A DNA stretch of 64,000 nt from Streptomyces monashensis (GTDB taxonomy: Bacteria > Actinomycetota > Actinomycetes > Streptomycetales > Streptomycetaceae). The position numbers and the translations under genes are program-made. Location: NCBI RefSeq assembly GCF_001866665.1, contig NZ_MLYO01000016.1, forward strand, positions 124,001-188,000, written 5' to 3'. Of this stretch, positions 7,831 through 16,335 are shown one piece after another (positions within the stretch are counted from its first letter, which is position 1; each line of letters begins with the position of its first letter). The notes beneath the pieces were generated by a model. The model was not told the origin of the DNA, made no database searches, and saw nothing but the letters and a program-made list of their open reading frames with translations.

Positions 7831-9248
7831 GAGGCCGCGCCCGCCGCGGCGGCGGCCCGCACCTTCGCCGTCGCCTTCCTCGCCGCCACCAGGACCGGGT
7901 CCCACACCGGTGAGAAGGGCGGGGCGTAGCCCAGGTCCAGGGCCGTCATCTGCTCCACCGTCATCCGCGCGGTCAGCGCGACCGCCGCGATGTCGACCCG
8001 CTTGGCCGCGCCCTCCCTGCCGACGATCTGGACGCCCAGCAGCCGGCCCGTGCGGCGTTCGGCGAGCATCTTGACCGTCATGGGGGAGGCGCCGGGGTAG
8101 TAGCCGGCGCGACTGGTGGACTCGACGGTGACGGTCTCGTAGCGCAGGCCCGCCCGGTCGGCGTCCTTCTCGCGCAGGCCGGTGCGGGCGATCTCCAGGT
8201 CGCAGACCTTGCTGACCGCCGTGCCGACCACACCCGGGAACGTGGCGTAGCCGCCGCCGGCGTTCGTGCCGATGACCTGGCCGTGCTTGTTGGCGTGGGT
8301 GCCGAGCGGGACGTACTGCTCCTGGCCGGAGACCAGGTTCAGCACCTCCACACAGTCGCCGCCCGCCCAGATGTCCTCGTGGCCGCGCACCCGCATTCCG
8401 AGGTCGGTGAGCAGGCCCCCGTGCCCGCCGAGGGGGAGACCGGCGGCGCGGGCGAGCGCGGTCTGCGGGCGGACGCCGATGCCCAGGACCACCACGTCCG
8501 CCGGGTACTGGGCGTGCGCCGTGGCGACCGCGCGCGCGTGGCCGTCGTCCCCGGTGCGGATCCCGGTGACCTCGGCGTCGTTCACCATGGTGATGCCGAG
8601 GCCCTCCATGGCCCGGTGCACCAGGCGGCCCATGTCCGCGTCGAGCGTCGACATGGGCTCCTTTCCGCGGTTGACGACGGTCACCTCGAAACCGCGGTTG
8701 ATCAGCGCCTCGGCCATCTCCACGCCGATGTAGCCCGCGCCCACGACCACGGCCCTGCGGCCACGCGCGCGTGCCAGCGTCTCCAGCAGGGCCTGACCGT
8801 CGTCGAGGGTCTGCACGCCGTGCACCCCGGGGGCGTCCGCGCCGGGCAGGTCCGGGCGGACCGGGCGGGCGCCCGTGGCGATGACGAGCTTGTCGTACGC
8901 CGTCCAGGACTCGGCGCCGGAATCGACGTCACGCGCGCGTACCCGCCGCCCGGCCACGTCGATCTCGGTGACCTCCGTGCGCAGCCGCAGGTCGATGTCC
9001 CGCGCGCGGTGCTCCTCGGGAGTGCGGGCGATCAGATCGTCCCGCTCGGGGACGTCACCGCCCACCCAGTAGGGGATGCCGCACGCCGAGAAGGAGGTGA
9101 AGCGGCCCCGTTCGAAGGCCACGATCTCCAGCTCGCCGGGCCCCTTCAGCCGGCGTGCCTGGGACGCCGCGGACATGCCCGCGGCGTCACCGCCGATCAC
9201 GACCAGCCGTTCCGTGCCGCCCCGCCCACCGCTCTTGGTCATGGTCAT
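7827..9248 (-). CDS. CoA-disulfide reductase / NADH oxidase-like FAD-dependent oxidoreductase
   Basis: Pyridine nucleotide-disulfide oxidoreductase of 473 residues. It has an N-terminal FAD-binding motif (VVIGGDAAGMSAA), the single redox cysteine C56 in SACGIPYWVGG that is typical of the CoA-disulfide reductase/NADH oxidase group, a second nucleotide-binding motif (VVVGAGYIGVEMAE) and the late FAD motif (DIWAGGD). The dimerisation domain is at the C-terminus. It may reduce CoA disulfides or polysulfides; substrate is not determinable from sequence. It sits in the heme-synthesis neighbourhood. Confidence 0.88.
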   Translation of the reverse strand: MTMTKSGGRGGTERLVVIGGDAAGMSAASQARRLKGPGELEIVAFERGRFTSFSACGIPYWVGGDVPERDDLIARTPEEHRARDIDLRLRTEVTEIDVAGRRVRARDVDSGAESWTAYDKLVIATGARPVRPDLPGADAPGVHGVQTLDDGQALLETLARARGRRAVVVGAGYIGVEMAEALINRGFEVTVVNRGKEPMSTLDADMGRLVHRAMEGLGITMVNDAEVTGIRTGDDGHARAVATAHAQYPADVVVLGIGVRPQTALARAAGLPLGGHGGLLTDLGMRVRGHEDIWAGGDCVEVLNLVSGQEQYVPLGTHANKHGQVIGTNAGGGYATFPGVVGTAVSKVCDLEIARTGLREKDADRAGLRYETVTVESTSRAGYYPGASPMTVKMLAERRTGRLLGVQIVGREGAAKRVDIAAVALTARMTVEQMTALDLGYAPPFSPVWDPVLVAARKATAKVRAAAAAGAAS

Positions 9249-9275
9249 GGGAACACGCTACGGGGCCGGGGCAGG

Positions 9276-10277
9276 TCAGTCCCGGCCGGTCCCGCGCGCG
9301 TCCGGGCCGCGGTCCGGATCCGAAACCGGGCGGGCGGACGGCAGCGGGCCCAGCGCCGTCGGCACGGGACCGGGCGCGGGCTTCGCGCGGCGCGGCAGCC
9401 GGGGCCGTACGACCCGCAGCCACACCAGCGCCAGCAGGGCCGCGCAGGCCGCGAACGGCAGGGCGGCGCCGAGCGCGAGGGCGACCCAGCGCAGCAGCGT
9501 GACGAACACGTGCCAGCCGCCCGACACGGCGTCCACGACGCCCGAAGAGCGGTCCGCGGCGGCCGTGCGCGCGGGCTTCTCGGACAGCGACAGGGTGATG
9601 GTCGCGAGGCTCGTGCGGTCCTTCAGGGACGCCTGCTGCGCCAGCAGGGCCTCCAGGTCGGCCTCGCGGCTGCTCAACTCGCCCTCCAGGGACACGACAT
9701 CGCTCAGCCTGTCCGCCCGGCCCATCAGCGCGCGGATCCGGTCCACGCTGGCCCGCTGCGACCTCACCCGGCTGTCCACGTCCACGACCTGGTCGGTGAC
9801 GTCGGCCGCCTTCGCGGTGCGCTCGACCAGCCGGCCGGTGCCCTGGAGAGCGGCGAGGACGTCGTCGTACCGCGCGCTCGGCACGCGCAGGACGACCCGG
9901 CTCCGCTCGTGGCCGTCGGCGTCCCGGTCCGTGTTCTCCTCGCCGACGTAGCCGCCCGCGCCCTCGGCGGTCGACCGGGCCGTGGCCAGGGCCTTGGCGG
10001 CGTCCTTGACCTCGACGGTCAGGGAGGCGGTGCGGACGACGGCTTCGGCGGCGAGGCCCGGCGTCCGGTGGGCGGACCCCGTCGCGCCCGAAGTGCCCTG
10101 GCCGGGCGCGCCGTTGACGCCCGTGACCGGCCGCCGGGCCACGTCGCCCGCGGCGGACTTCGCCGCGCCGCCGCCCTGGTCGGCGGCGGCACCGCAGCCC
10201 GCGAGGGCGAGGCAGGCGGCGAGCAGCAGCCCGGCGAGCGGCCGGACGGGGCGGCGTGGGGAACGTGGCGTGCGCAT
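9276..10277 (-). CDS. DUF4349 domain lipoprotein
   Basis: Predicted lipoprotein of about 333 residues. The ATG at 10277 is chosen because it opens a signal sequence MRTPRSPRRPVRPLAG followed by a hydrophobic stretch and the lipobox LALAGC, and a run of G residues precedes it. The central DUF4349 region contains a coiled coil (about 180-240), and one hydrophobic helix near the C-terminus precedes a basic tail. The gene is divergent from cgoX with about 190 bp between starts. A role in the cell envelope is likely, but none is established. Confidence 0.85.
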   Translation of the reverse strand: MRTPRSPRRPVRPLAGLLLAACLALAGCGAAADQGGGAAKSAAGDVARRPVTGVNGAPGQGTSGATGSAHRTPGLAAEAVVRTASLTVEVKDAAKALATARSTAEGAGGYVGEENTDRDADGHERSRVVLRVPSARYDDVLAALQGTGRLVERTAKAADVTDQVVDVDSRVRSQRASVDRIRALMGRADRLSDVVSLEGELSSREADLEALLAQQASLKDRTSLATITLSLSEKPARTAAADRSSGVVDAVSGGWHVFVTLLRWVALALGAALPFAACAALLALVWLRVVRPRLPRRAKPAPGPVPTALGPLPSARPVSDPDRGPDARGTGRD

Positions 10278-10468
10278 GGGTGGTACCCCCAAGGGACGGC
10301 GGTCTGCGATTGCTGTGACGGCCCTACGACGGCCGGGCGGGCGGGGACGTTTGACGGCGCGGGTTCCGATGCGGTCACGGTCCGGACGCGCCGCGATCAC
10401 CGGGGTGCGGCGGAGGGGACCTCCGGGCCCCGGCGGGAGTGTCGGAGGGGTCTGAGAGAGTGGAGGGC

Positions 10469-11923
10469 ATGAGCGCAACGGGTACGCGTACGGGGCATGT
10501 CGTCGTCATCGGAGCCGGGATCGCCGGGCTGGCCGCCGCCCACCGGCTGCTGGGGCGCGGCGCCCGCGTGACCGTGCTGGAGGCCGCGGACCGGGTCGGC
10601 GGCAAGCTGCTGCCCGGCGAGATCGCGGGCGTGCGGGTCGACCTGGGCGCCGAGTCGATGCTCGCCCGCCGCCCCGAGGCGGTAGCCCTCGCGCGCGAGG
10701 TCGGGCTCGACGAGCGCCTTCAGCCGCCCGCCACCGCGACCGCCTCGCTCTGGACCCGGGGCGCCCTGCGCCCCATGCCCAAGGGCCATGTGATGGGCGT
10801 GCCCGGCACCGCCGCCGCGCTCACCGGCGTCCTGTCCGACGAGGGCCTCGCCCGCGTCGAGCGCGACGCCGACCTGCCGCGCACCGAGGTCGGCGACGAC
10901 GTGGCCGTGGGGGAGTACGTGGCCGCCCGGCTCGGCCGCGAGGTCGTCGACCGCCTCGTCGAGCCCCTGCTCGGCGGGGTCTACGCGGGCGACGCGTACC
11001 GCATCTCGATGCGTTCGGCCGTGCCCCAGCTCTTCCAGGCGGCCCGCAGCCACACCTCGCTCACCGAGGCAGTGCGCGAGATCCAGGCCAGGGCGGTCGG
11101 CAGCCGGCAGACCGGCCCGGTCTTCATGGGCATCGAGGGCGGCGTGGGCACACTGCCGCTCGCGGTCGCCGACGCCGTCCGCGCGCGGGGCGGCGAGATC
11201 CGCACCGGGACGCCCGTGCGCGAGCTGCGCCGGGAGGGCGACGGCGGCTGGCGGGTGGTCGCCGGGGAGCGGGTGCTGCGCGCCGACGCGGTCGTCCTCG
11301 CCGTCCCGGCCCCGGCGGCCGCCCACCTGCTGGGCGCCGAGTCCCCGGCGGCCGCCGCCGAACTGCGCGCGATCGAGTACGCGTCGATGGCCCTGGTCAC
11401 CCTCGCCTACCGGCGCGCCGGACTGAGACTCCCCGAGGGCAGCGGCTTCCTGGTCCCGCCGGTCGACGGCCGCACCATCAAGGCGTCCACGTTCGCCTCC
11501 CGCAAGTGGGGCTGGATCGCGCGGGAGGACCCGGACGTGGTCGTGCTGCGCACGTCCGTGGGCCGGCACGGCGAGACGGAGATCCTCCGGCGCGACGACG
11601 CCGCCCTGGTCGAGGTCTCCCGGCACGACCTGCGCGAGGCCACCGGCCTGGACGCCGAGCCCCTCCGGACCCGGGTCACCCGCTGGACGGACGGACTGCC
11701 GCAGTACCCGGTCGGGCACCACGCGCGCGTGGCCCGCATCCGCGAGCACGTCGCGAAGCTGCCGGGCCTCGCGGTGTGCGGCGCGCAGTACGACGGCGTC
11801 GGCATCCCGGCCTGCATCGCGAGCGCCCACGCGGCCGTCGACCAGCTCGGCGGCGATCCGACCGGAATCCGGGAGCTGACGGCCAACCCGGTGCAAAGCC
11901 TCCACGGCGGAGCGGGAGAATAG
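10469..11923 (+). CDS. hemG: Coproporphyrinogen III / protoporphyrinogen oxidase CgoX (HemY)
   Basis: FAD enzyme of 484 residues, oxidising coproporphyrinogen III to coproporphyrin III in the actinobacterial pathway. The FAD dinucleotide motif [17 protein letters not shown] is at the N-terminus and the amine-oxidase-type C-terminal motif ([18 protein letters not shown]) is intact. The ATG at 10469 gives the standard N-terminus directly before the FAD fold; it has GGAGGG very close in front. The stop is 5 nt from the start of chdC, so the last two steps of heme synthesis are co-transcribed. Confidence 0.94.
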   Translation: MSATGTRTGHVVVIGAGIAGLAAAHRLLGRGARVTVLEAADRVGGKLLPGEIAGVRVDLGAESMLARRPEAVALAREVGLDERLQPPATATASLWTRGALRPMPKGHVMGVPGTAAALTGVLSDEGLARVERDADLPRTEVGDDVAVGEYVAARLGREVVDRLVEPLLGGVYAGDAYRISMRSAVPQLFQAARSHTSLTEAVREIQARAVGSRQTGPVFMGIEGGVGTLPLAVADAVRARGGEIRTGTPVRELRREGDGGWRVVAGERVLRADAVVLAVPAPAAAHLLGAESPAAAAELRAIEYASMALVTLAYRRAGLRLPEGSGFLVPPVDGRTIKASTFASRKWGWIAREDPDVVVLRTSVGRHGETEILRRDDAALVEVSRHDLREATGLDAEPLRTRVTRWTDGLPQYPVGHHARVARIREHVAKLPGLAVCGAQYDGVGIPACIASAHAAVDQLGGDPTGIRELTANPVQSLHGGAGE

Positions 11924-11928
11924 GAACC

Positions 11929-12660
11929 ATGAGCGACGACGCCCCCACCACCGAGCCCGGCAGGATCCCCAACAAGGGCAAGCTGGCCAAGGACCTCAAC
12001 GAGGTCATCCGTTACACCCTGTGGTCGGTCTTCAAGCTGAAGGACGTGCTGCCCGAGGACCGCACGGGTTACGCCGACGAGGTCCAGGAGCTGTTCGACC
12101 AGCTCGCCGCCAAGGACGTCACGGTCCGCGGCACCTACGACGTCTCCGGTCTGCGCGCCGACGCCGACCTGATGATCTGGTGGCACGCCGAGACCAGTGA
12201 CCAGCTCCAGGAGGCGTACAACCTCTTCCGGCGCACGAAGCTCGGCCGCGCCCTGGAGCCCGTGTGGTCCAACATGGCGCTGCACCGCCCGGCCGAGTTC
12301 AACCGCTCGCACATCCCGGCGTTCCTCGCCGACGAGACGCCGCGCAACTACGTGAGCGTCTACCCCTTCGTGCGCTCCTACGACTGGTACCTGCTGCCCG
12401 ACGAGGACCGTCGCCGCATGCTCGCCGACCACGGCAAGATGGCCCGCGGCTACCCCGACGTGCGCGCCAACACGGTCGCCTCGTTCTCCCTCGGCGACTA
12501 CGAGTGGGTCCTGGCCTTCGAGGCCGACGAGCTGTACCGCATCGTCGACCTCATGCGCCACCTGCGCGGCTCCGAGGCCCGCCGGCACGTCCGCGAGGAG
12601 ATCCCGTTCTACACGGGCCGCCGCAAGGACGTCGCGGACCTGGTCGCGGGCCTGGCCTGA
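11929..12660 (+). CDS. chdC: Coproheme decarboxylase ChdC (HemQ)
   Basis: Chlorite-dismutase-fold protein of 243 residues that decarboxylates coproheme III to heme b using peroxide. Expected active-site residues are present: catalytic tyrosine candidate Y145 in [10 protein letters not shown] and proximal heme ligand candidate H168 in [15 protein letters not shown]. No signal peptide, in line with a cytosolic enzyme. It is the second gene of a cgoX-chdC operon with GGAGAATAGGAACC before its ATG. Together with hemE this supports the coproporphyrin-dependent route. Confidence 0.94.
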   Translation: MSDDAPTTEPGRIPNKGKLAKDLNEVIRYTLWSVFKLKDVLPEDRTGYADEVQELFDQLAAKDVTVRGTYDVSGLRADADLMIWWHAETSDQLQEAYNLFRRTKLGRALEPVWSNMALHRPAEFNRSHIPAFLADETPRNYVSVYPFVRSYDWYLLPDEDRRRMLADHGKMARGYPDVRANTVASFSLGDYEWVLAFEADELYRIVDLMRHLRGSEARRHVREEIPFYTGRRKDVADLVAGLA

Positions 12661-12672
12661 CCCCGCCGGGAC

Positions 12673-14307
12673 CTACCTGGTGCCCTTGCCGGCCGGAGTG
12701 GCCGGCCGGGGCTCCTGGTGCGGTGCGCACGAGGCGTGCCGCCCGGGAACCCGGCCGTCCAGCAGGTACGCCCAGAAGCGGCCGTTGACGCACGCGTTGG
12801 CGCCGCCCGCGATGCCGTGCGTGCCCGCGTCCCGCTCGGTCACCAGGACCGAGCCGGCCAGCCGCCGGTTCATCTCCAGCGCCCCCGTGTACGGCGCCGC
12901 CGCGTCCCGCTCGGCCGCCAGGATCAGCACCGGCGGCAGCTCACCGGGCCCGGTCCGCACGTCCAGCGGCTTCTGCCGCGGCGCCGGCCAGTAGGCGCAC
13001 GGCAGGTTCAGCCACGCGTTGTCCCAGGTCTCGAACGGCGCCACGCGGGCGAGCCGGGTGTTGTCCCGGTCCCATGTCCGCCAGTCGGTGGGCCAGGGGG
13101 CGTCGTTGCACTCCACCGCCGTGTACACCGCGTCGGAGTTCTCCGCCGCCGCCCGCGCGGCCGGGTCCTGCGCCCCCGCCGTGGCCAGCCGGACCAGCGG
13201 CTTCGGGTCGCCCTTCAGATAGGCCGAGAGCGCGGCCGCCCGGCTCGGCCAGTCGTCGTCGTAGTACCCGGCGCTCAGGAACGTGGCCTGGAGCTGGCCG
13301 GGGCCGACCTTCCCGTCCGCCGCCTTCCGGGCCAGGCGCTCGCGCGCGGTGTCGTAGCCGCGCTGCACCTTCCCGGCCGTGTTCCCGAGCCCGTAGGCGT
13401 CGTCGTGGCGGGCGACCCAGTCCTTGAAGTCCGTCCAGCGCTGCTCGAACGCGGCCGACTGGTCCAGGTTGGAGCGGTACCAGATGTTCTGCGGATCCGG
13501 GTTCACCGGCGCGTCCAGCACCATGCGCCGTACGTGCGAGGGGAACATCGTGGCGTACAGCGCCCCGAAGTACGTGCCGTACGACGCTCCCACGAACGTC
13601 AGCCGGTCCTCGCCCAGCGCCGCCCGCAGAACGTCCAGGTCACGGGCGTTGTTCAGCGAGGTGTAGTGGCGCAGCCCGCTCCCGGACCGCCGGGCGCAGC
13701 CGCGCGCGTACGCCTTCGCCCGGGCGATCCGCTCCCGCTTGTACGCCTCCGACGGGTGCACCGGCGCCGCGCTGGGCGTCGTGGCCAGGCGTCGGGGGTC
13801 CTCGCAGGACAGCGGTGCCGAGCGGCCCACACCGCGCGGGGCGTAGCCGACGAGGTCGTACGCGGCGGCGACCTGCTTCCACTGGGGGACGTTGCCGATC
13901 AGCGGGAAGATCATGCTGGAGGCGCCCGGACCGCCCGGGTTGTAGACGAGGGCGCCCTGTCGGGGCACCCGCCGCTTGCTGTCGCGCGGGTCCTTCCGGG
14001 TCGCCTCGGCCCGGCTGACGGTCAGCTTGATCTGCGCCCCGTCGGGATGGGCGTAGTCCAGCGGGACGCTCACCGTGCCGCACCGCACGGTGCCCGGCGC
14101 CGCGGGGATGTCCGCGCGCGAGCACGCGCCGAAGTCGATGCCCCGCGCGCGGGCGCGGGCCACGGCCACGGCGGTGCCGCGCGCCTCGGCCGCGCCGGGC
14201 ACACCGGGCACGGCGCGCCCCGCGTCGAGAGTGTGTCCCGCCGGGGCGGCGGCCAGGGTGGTCAGGAGCAAGGTCCCGGCGGCCGAGTACAGGGCGGCAG
14301 CTCTCAT
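12673..14307 (-). CDS. Secreted TAP-like tripeptidyl aminopeptidase (alpha/beta hydrolase)
   Basis: Exported serine peptidase of 544 residues, related to Streptomyces tripeptidyl aminopeptidases (Tap/Slp). The ATG at 14307 has an AAGGGATACGCG ribosome site and opens a Sec-type signal sequence (MRAAALYSAAGTLLLTT). The oxyanion motif is NPGGPG (about 123-128) and the nucleophile is S242 in VGASYGTY. The C-terminal domain is the TAP-like C region, with the catalytic Asp in LILAAERDAAAPY and His in DAGTHGI. It probably releases N-terminal tripeptides from extracellular proteins. It converges on chdC with a 12-bp gap. Confidence 0.9.
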   Translation of the reverse strand: MRAAALYSAAGTLLLTTLAAAPAGHTLDAGRAVPGVPGAAEARGTAVAVARARARGIDFGACSRADIPAAPGTVRCGTVSVPLDYAHPDGAQIKLTVSRAEATRKDPRDSKRRVPRQGALVYNPGGPGASSMIFPLIGNVPQWKQVAAAYDLVGYAPRGVGRSAPLSCEDPRRLATTPSAAPVHPSEAYKRERIARAKAYARGCARRSGSGLRHYTSLNNARDLDVLRAALGEDRLTFVGASYGTYFGALYATMFPSHVRRMVLDAPVNPDPQNIWYRSNLDQSAAFEQRWTDFKDWVARHDDAYGLGNTAGKVQRGYDTARERLARKAADGKVGPGQLQATFLSAGYYDDDWPSRAAALSAYLKGDPKPLVRLATAGAQDPAARAAAENSDAVYTAVECNDAPWPTDWRTWDRDNTRLARVAPFETWDNAWLNLPCAYWPAPRQKPLDVRTGPGELPPVLILAAERDAAAPYTGALEMNRRLAGSVLVTERDAGTHGIAGGANACVNGRFWAYLLDGRVPGRHASCAPHQEPRPATPAGKGTR

Positions 14308-14457
14308 CGCGTATCCCTTCGGTGCGGCGACGGCGATGGCACGACTGCCACGCCCCGGCGACATCACAAGGGATGTTTCGTTCGCCCGTGGGGGAAGGCA
14401 AGCACCACCCGGCCGGTGTCGGCACCAATGCCCCCGATGCGCCCCCTGCGGCCGCCC

Positions 14458-15243
14458 TCACTCCCGCCAGGGCTGGTCGCGATGGGTGAAGGCCGCGCGC
14501 AGCTCGGGTTCGCCGATCGCCCGGATGCCGCGCACCGCGACGGAGGTGAGGAACGACCGCTCGTCCCCGGCCGCCCCGCGGGTCAGCGTGCCCAGCAGCC
14601 GCAGCCCGGCCGGCGAGGCCCAGCGGGAGTAGGGCTGCACCTCGAACCGGGTGATGACGAGGCAGCTCAGCGAGAGTATGAGCGGCAGGGCGAACCACAG
14701 GCCGACCAGCAGTCGCGGGGTGCCGGTGGGGAGGGGCAGCAGCAGTGCGCTCGCGCCGAGCACCGCCACGGCCAGCGCGCCCGCCCGCACCTGGCGCACG
14801 GCCGCCGCGACGGTCGTGGCGGCACCGTCGGGGACGGCGAGCCCGGCGCGCTCCAGCCGGTCGGCGAGCCGTCGTACGGCCTCGGCACCGGCCGCGCGGG
14901 CCCGTACGGGCTGGATCCGGGACTGGCCCTCCGGCCCGATGGCCCCGATGACGGACTGCTCGATCTCGTCGTGCCCCCGCGGGTCCACCACCGTGGCCCA
15001 GCCGGTGTGCGCGAGCAGCAGGCGCCGCTGCCGGGCCATCGAGACCATCGTCACGTCGGCGACCCGGGCGGGACCGCCGGAGAGGAAGGCCGCCTCGTAC
15101 AGCGTCAGCGCGTGCGCGCGCTCCTGGTCCACCGCGGCGGCGGCCGCGTCCCGTGCCGCCGCGCGTACGGCCGCCAGACACAGCCGGGTGCACGCCGTAC
15201 CGGCGAAGGCCCAGGCCAGGAGCAGGAGAAGAACCCAGAACAT
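14458..15243 (-). CDS. TIGR04222 domain membrane protein
   Basis: Membrane protein of 261 residues that I recognise as the TIGR04222 family from LTLYEAAFLSGGPARVADVT and similar segments. One helix lies at the extreme N-terminus and two more at about 150-200; the long region between is cytoplasmic. In other members I recall a low-complexity Cys/Gly-rich tail; here the protein ends in a basic, Cys-free tail. It is the distal gene of a DUF692-DUF4142-TIGR04222 run on the minus strand, a family pairing I recall as recurrent. Function unknown. Confidence 0.8.
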   Translation of the reverse strand: MFWVLLLLLAWAFAGTACTRLCLAAVRAAARDAAAAAVDQERAHALTLYEAAFLSGGPARVADVTMVSMARQRRLLLAHTGWATVVDPRGHDEIEQSVIGAIGPEGQSRIQPVRARAAGAEAVRRLADRLERAGLAVPDGAATTVAAAVRQVRAGALAVAVLGASALLLPLPTGTPRLLVGLWFALPLILSLSCLVITRFEVQPYSRWASPAGLRLLGTLTRGAAGDERSFLTSVAVRGIRAIGEPELRAAFTHRDQPWRE

Positions 15244-15351
15244 GACAAGTTTCTATGCCGACGGCCGGGGTGAGCGCCATGCCCTTTTCACCATCCGGAC
15301 GCAGTGTGGCCGGTACGTGACGTTCCGCTTCGTTTCGTGCGGTCGGCGCCG

Positions 15352-16110
15352 TCAGGAACTGCTCGGCTCGGCGGTGGCGGGCGGCAGGGAGTACGACGGG
15401 GCCGGTGACGGCGTCAGCGGGACGGCGGCGCTCGGGGCGACCGCCGGCGGGTTCGGCACCGGGGTGGGGGAGGCCGCCAGCTCCTTGGCGAGCGTGGCGA
15501 AGTCGACGTACCCCGTCGCCTCCAGGACCTTGATGTGGTCGAGGACGGTCGCGTTGGCGTCGTCGGCGAGATCGCGGACCAGGGAGTTCTGGGTGTCGGC
15601 CCGGACCTGGGCGGCCAGGGCGTACACCCGGCCGTGCGCGAGGCGCAGGAGGGCGGCGAACGCGCGGTCGAAGTCCTCGCCCTGCGCGCCGCCCAGGGTG
15701 GCGAGCCACTGCTTCTGCTGGGTGTTCGCCTCGTTCGGCAGGGGGAGGCCGAGCTGGGTGGCGACCGTGCGGACGTGCGCGTCCAGCGAGGTGTGCCCGT
15801 CGACCAGATGCTGGCCCGCGGTGCGGACGGCCGTCGTGGTGCCCTTCTGCTCCGCCAGCTCGCCGGCGGGCAGCTCCCAGAGCCCCGCGAGCCGGACCTT
15901 GGTGATGAAGTCCTTGTCCTGGGCCGACAGCGGGCCGTAGGGGGTGGTGACGGTCTGCGTGCTCAGCGTGCCCGCGTCGGCCGTGTCCTGCCGGTCGGCG
16001 TAGGACCAGATCGGGTAGAGCAGTGCCGCGGCGGTCGCCGCGAGTGCCGCGATGACCAGCCCGGTGCCGCTGAACATGCCTCGGCCCTTGATCGGGGGTC
16101 GGGGTCGCAT
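15352..16110 (-). CDS. Membrane-anchored DUF4142 domain protein
   Basis: Protein of 252 residues. The ATG at 16110 has a perfect AGGAGGCGCC leader. A single N-terminal transmembrane anchor (about 12-32) is followed by an all-helical DUF4142 region (about 60-200), a ferritin-like four-helix fold by family knowledge, in which histidines (QHLVDGHTSLDAHV) recur. The last 50 residues are rich in Pro, Ala and Ser. The domain would be outside the membrane. It lies between a DUF692 oxidase and a TIGR04222 membrane protein on the same strand, suggesting a joint function. Confidence 0.82.
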   Translation of the reverse strand: MRPRPPIKGRGMFSGTGLVIAALAATAAALLYPIWSYADRQDTADAGTLSTQTVTTPYGPLSAQDKDFITKVRLAGLWELPAGELAEQKGTTTAVRTAGQHLVDGHTSLDAHVRTVATQLGLPLPNEANTQQKQWLATLGGAQGEDFDRAFAALLRLAHGRVYALAAQVRADTQNSLVRDLADDANATVLDHIKVLEATGYVDFATLAKELAASPTPVPNPPAVAPSAAVPLTPSPAPSYSLPPATAEPSSS

Positions 16111-16244
16111 GGCGCCTCCTGTAGCGCACCGCACGCGTGTGCTGGGGTGTGGTACGGCTTGGCATATTACTGCCGCCGGTTCCCCGCGGGGCTTGGGCGG
16201 GGTAACGCGCATGATCACCGTCTCCGTGCGGTGCGTCGGCGACT

Positions 16245-16300
16245 GCCAGTGCGTTGTGGCTGGTCGCGCCGTTCCCCGCGCCCCTTCGGGGGCGCCTGCA
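16245..16300. repeat. Streptomyces-type intergenic repeat with UUCG-capped hairpin
   Basis: The stretch with GGTCGCGCCGTTCCCCGC matches from memory a short sequence scattered between genes in many Streptomyces genomes. Its end forms a perfect 7-bp stem, GCGCCCC/GGGGCGC, closed by TTCG at 16278-16295. It lies between the DUF692 and DUF4142 genes and may act as a terminator or RNA processing site. Only one copy was noticed in this window. Confidence 0.55.
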
Positions 16301-16335
16301 CCGGGTCGGTGCCGGTGAGCGAGGCCACTCCCCGC

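Noticed and set aside
16245..16300. Intergenic repeat considered as a mobile MITE-like element
   Set aside because: No terminal inverted repeats or target duplication are visible; a short scattered repeat with hairpin is the safer description.
16211..16318. 35-codon frame with CVGDCQC-type cysteines (plus strand) beside the DUF692 gene, considered as an MNIO precursor peptide
   Set aside because: It lies on the strand opposite the cluster, has no ribosome site, and much of it is read through the common Streptomyces intergenic repeat with the UUCG hairpin. The cysteines probably come from repeat sequence.
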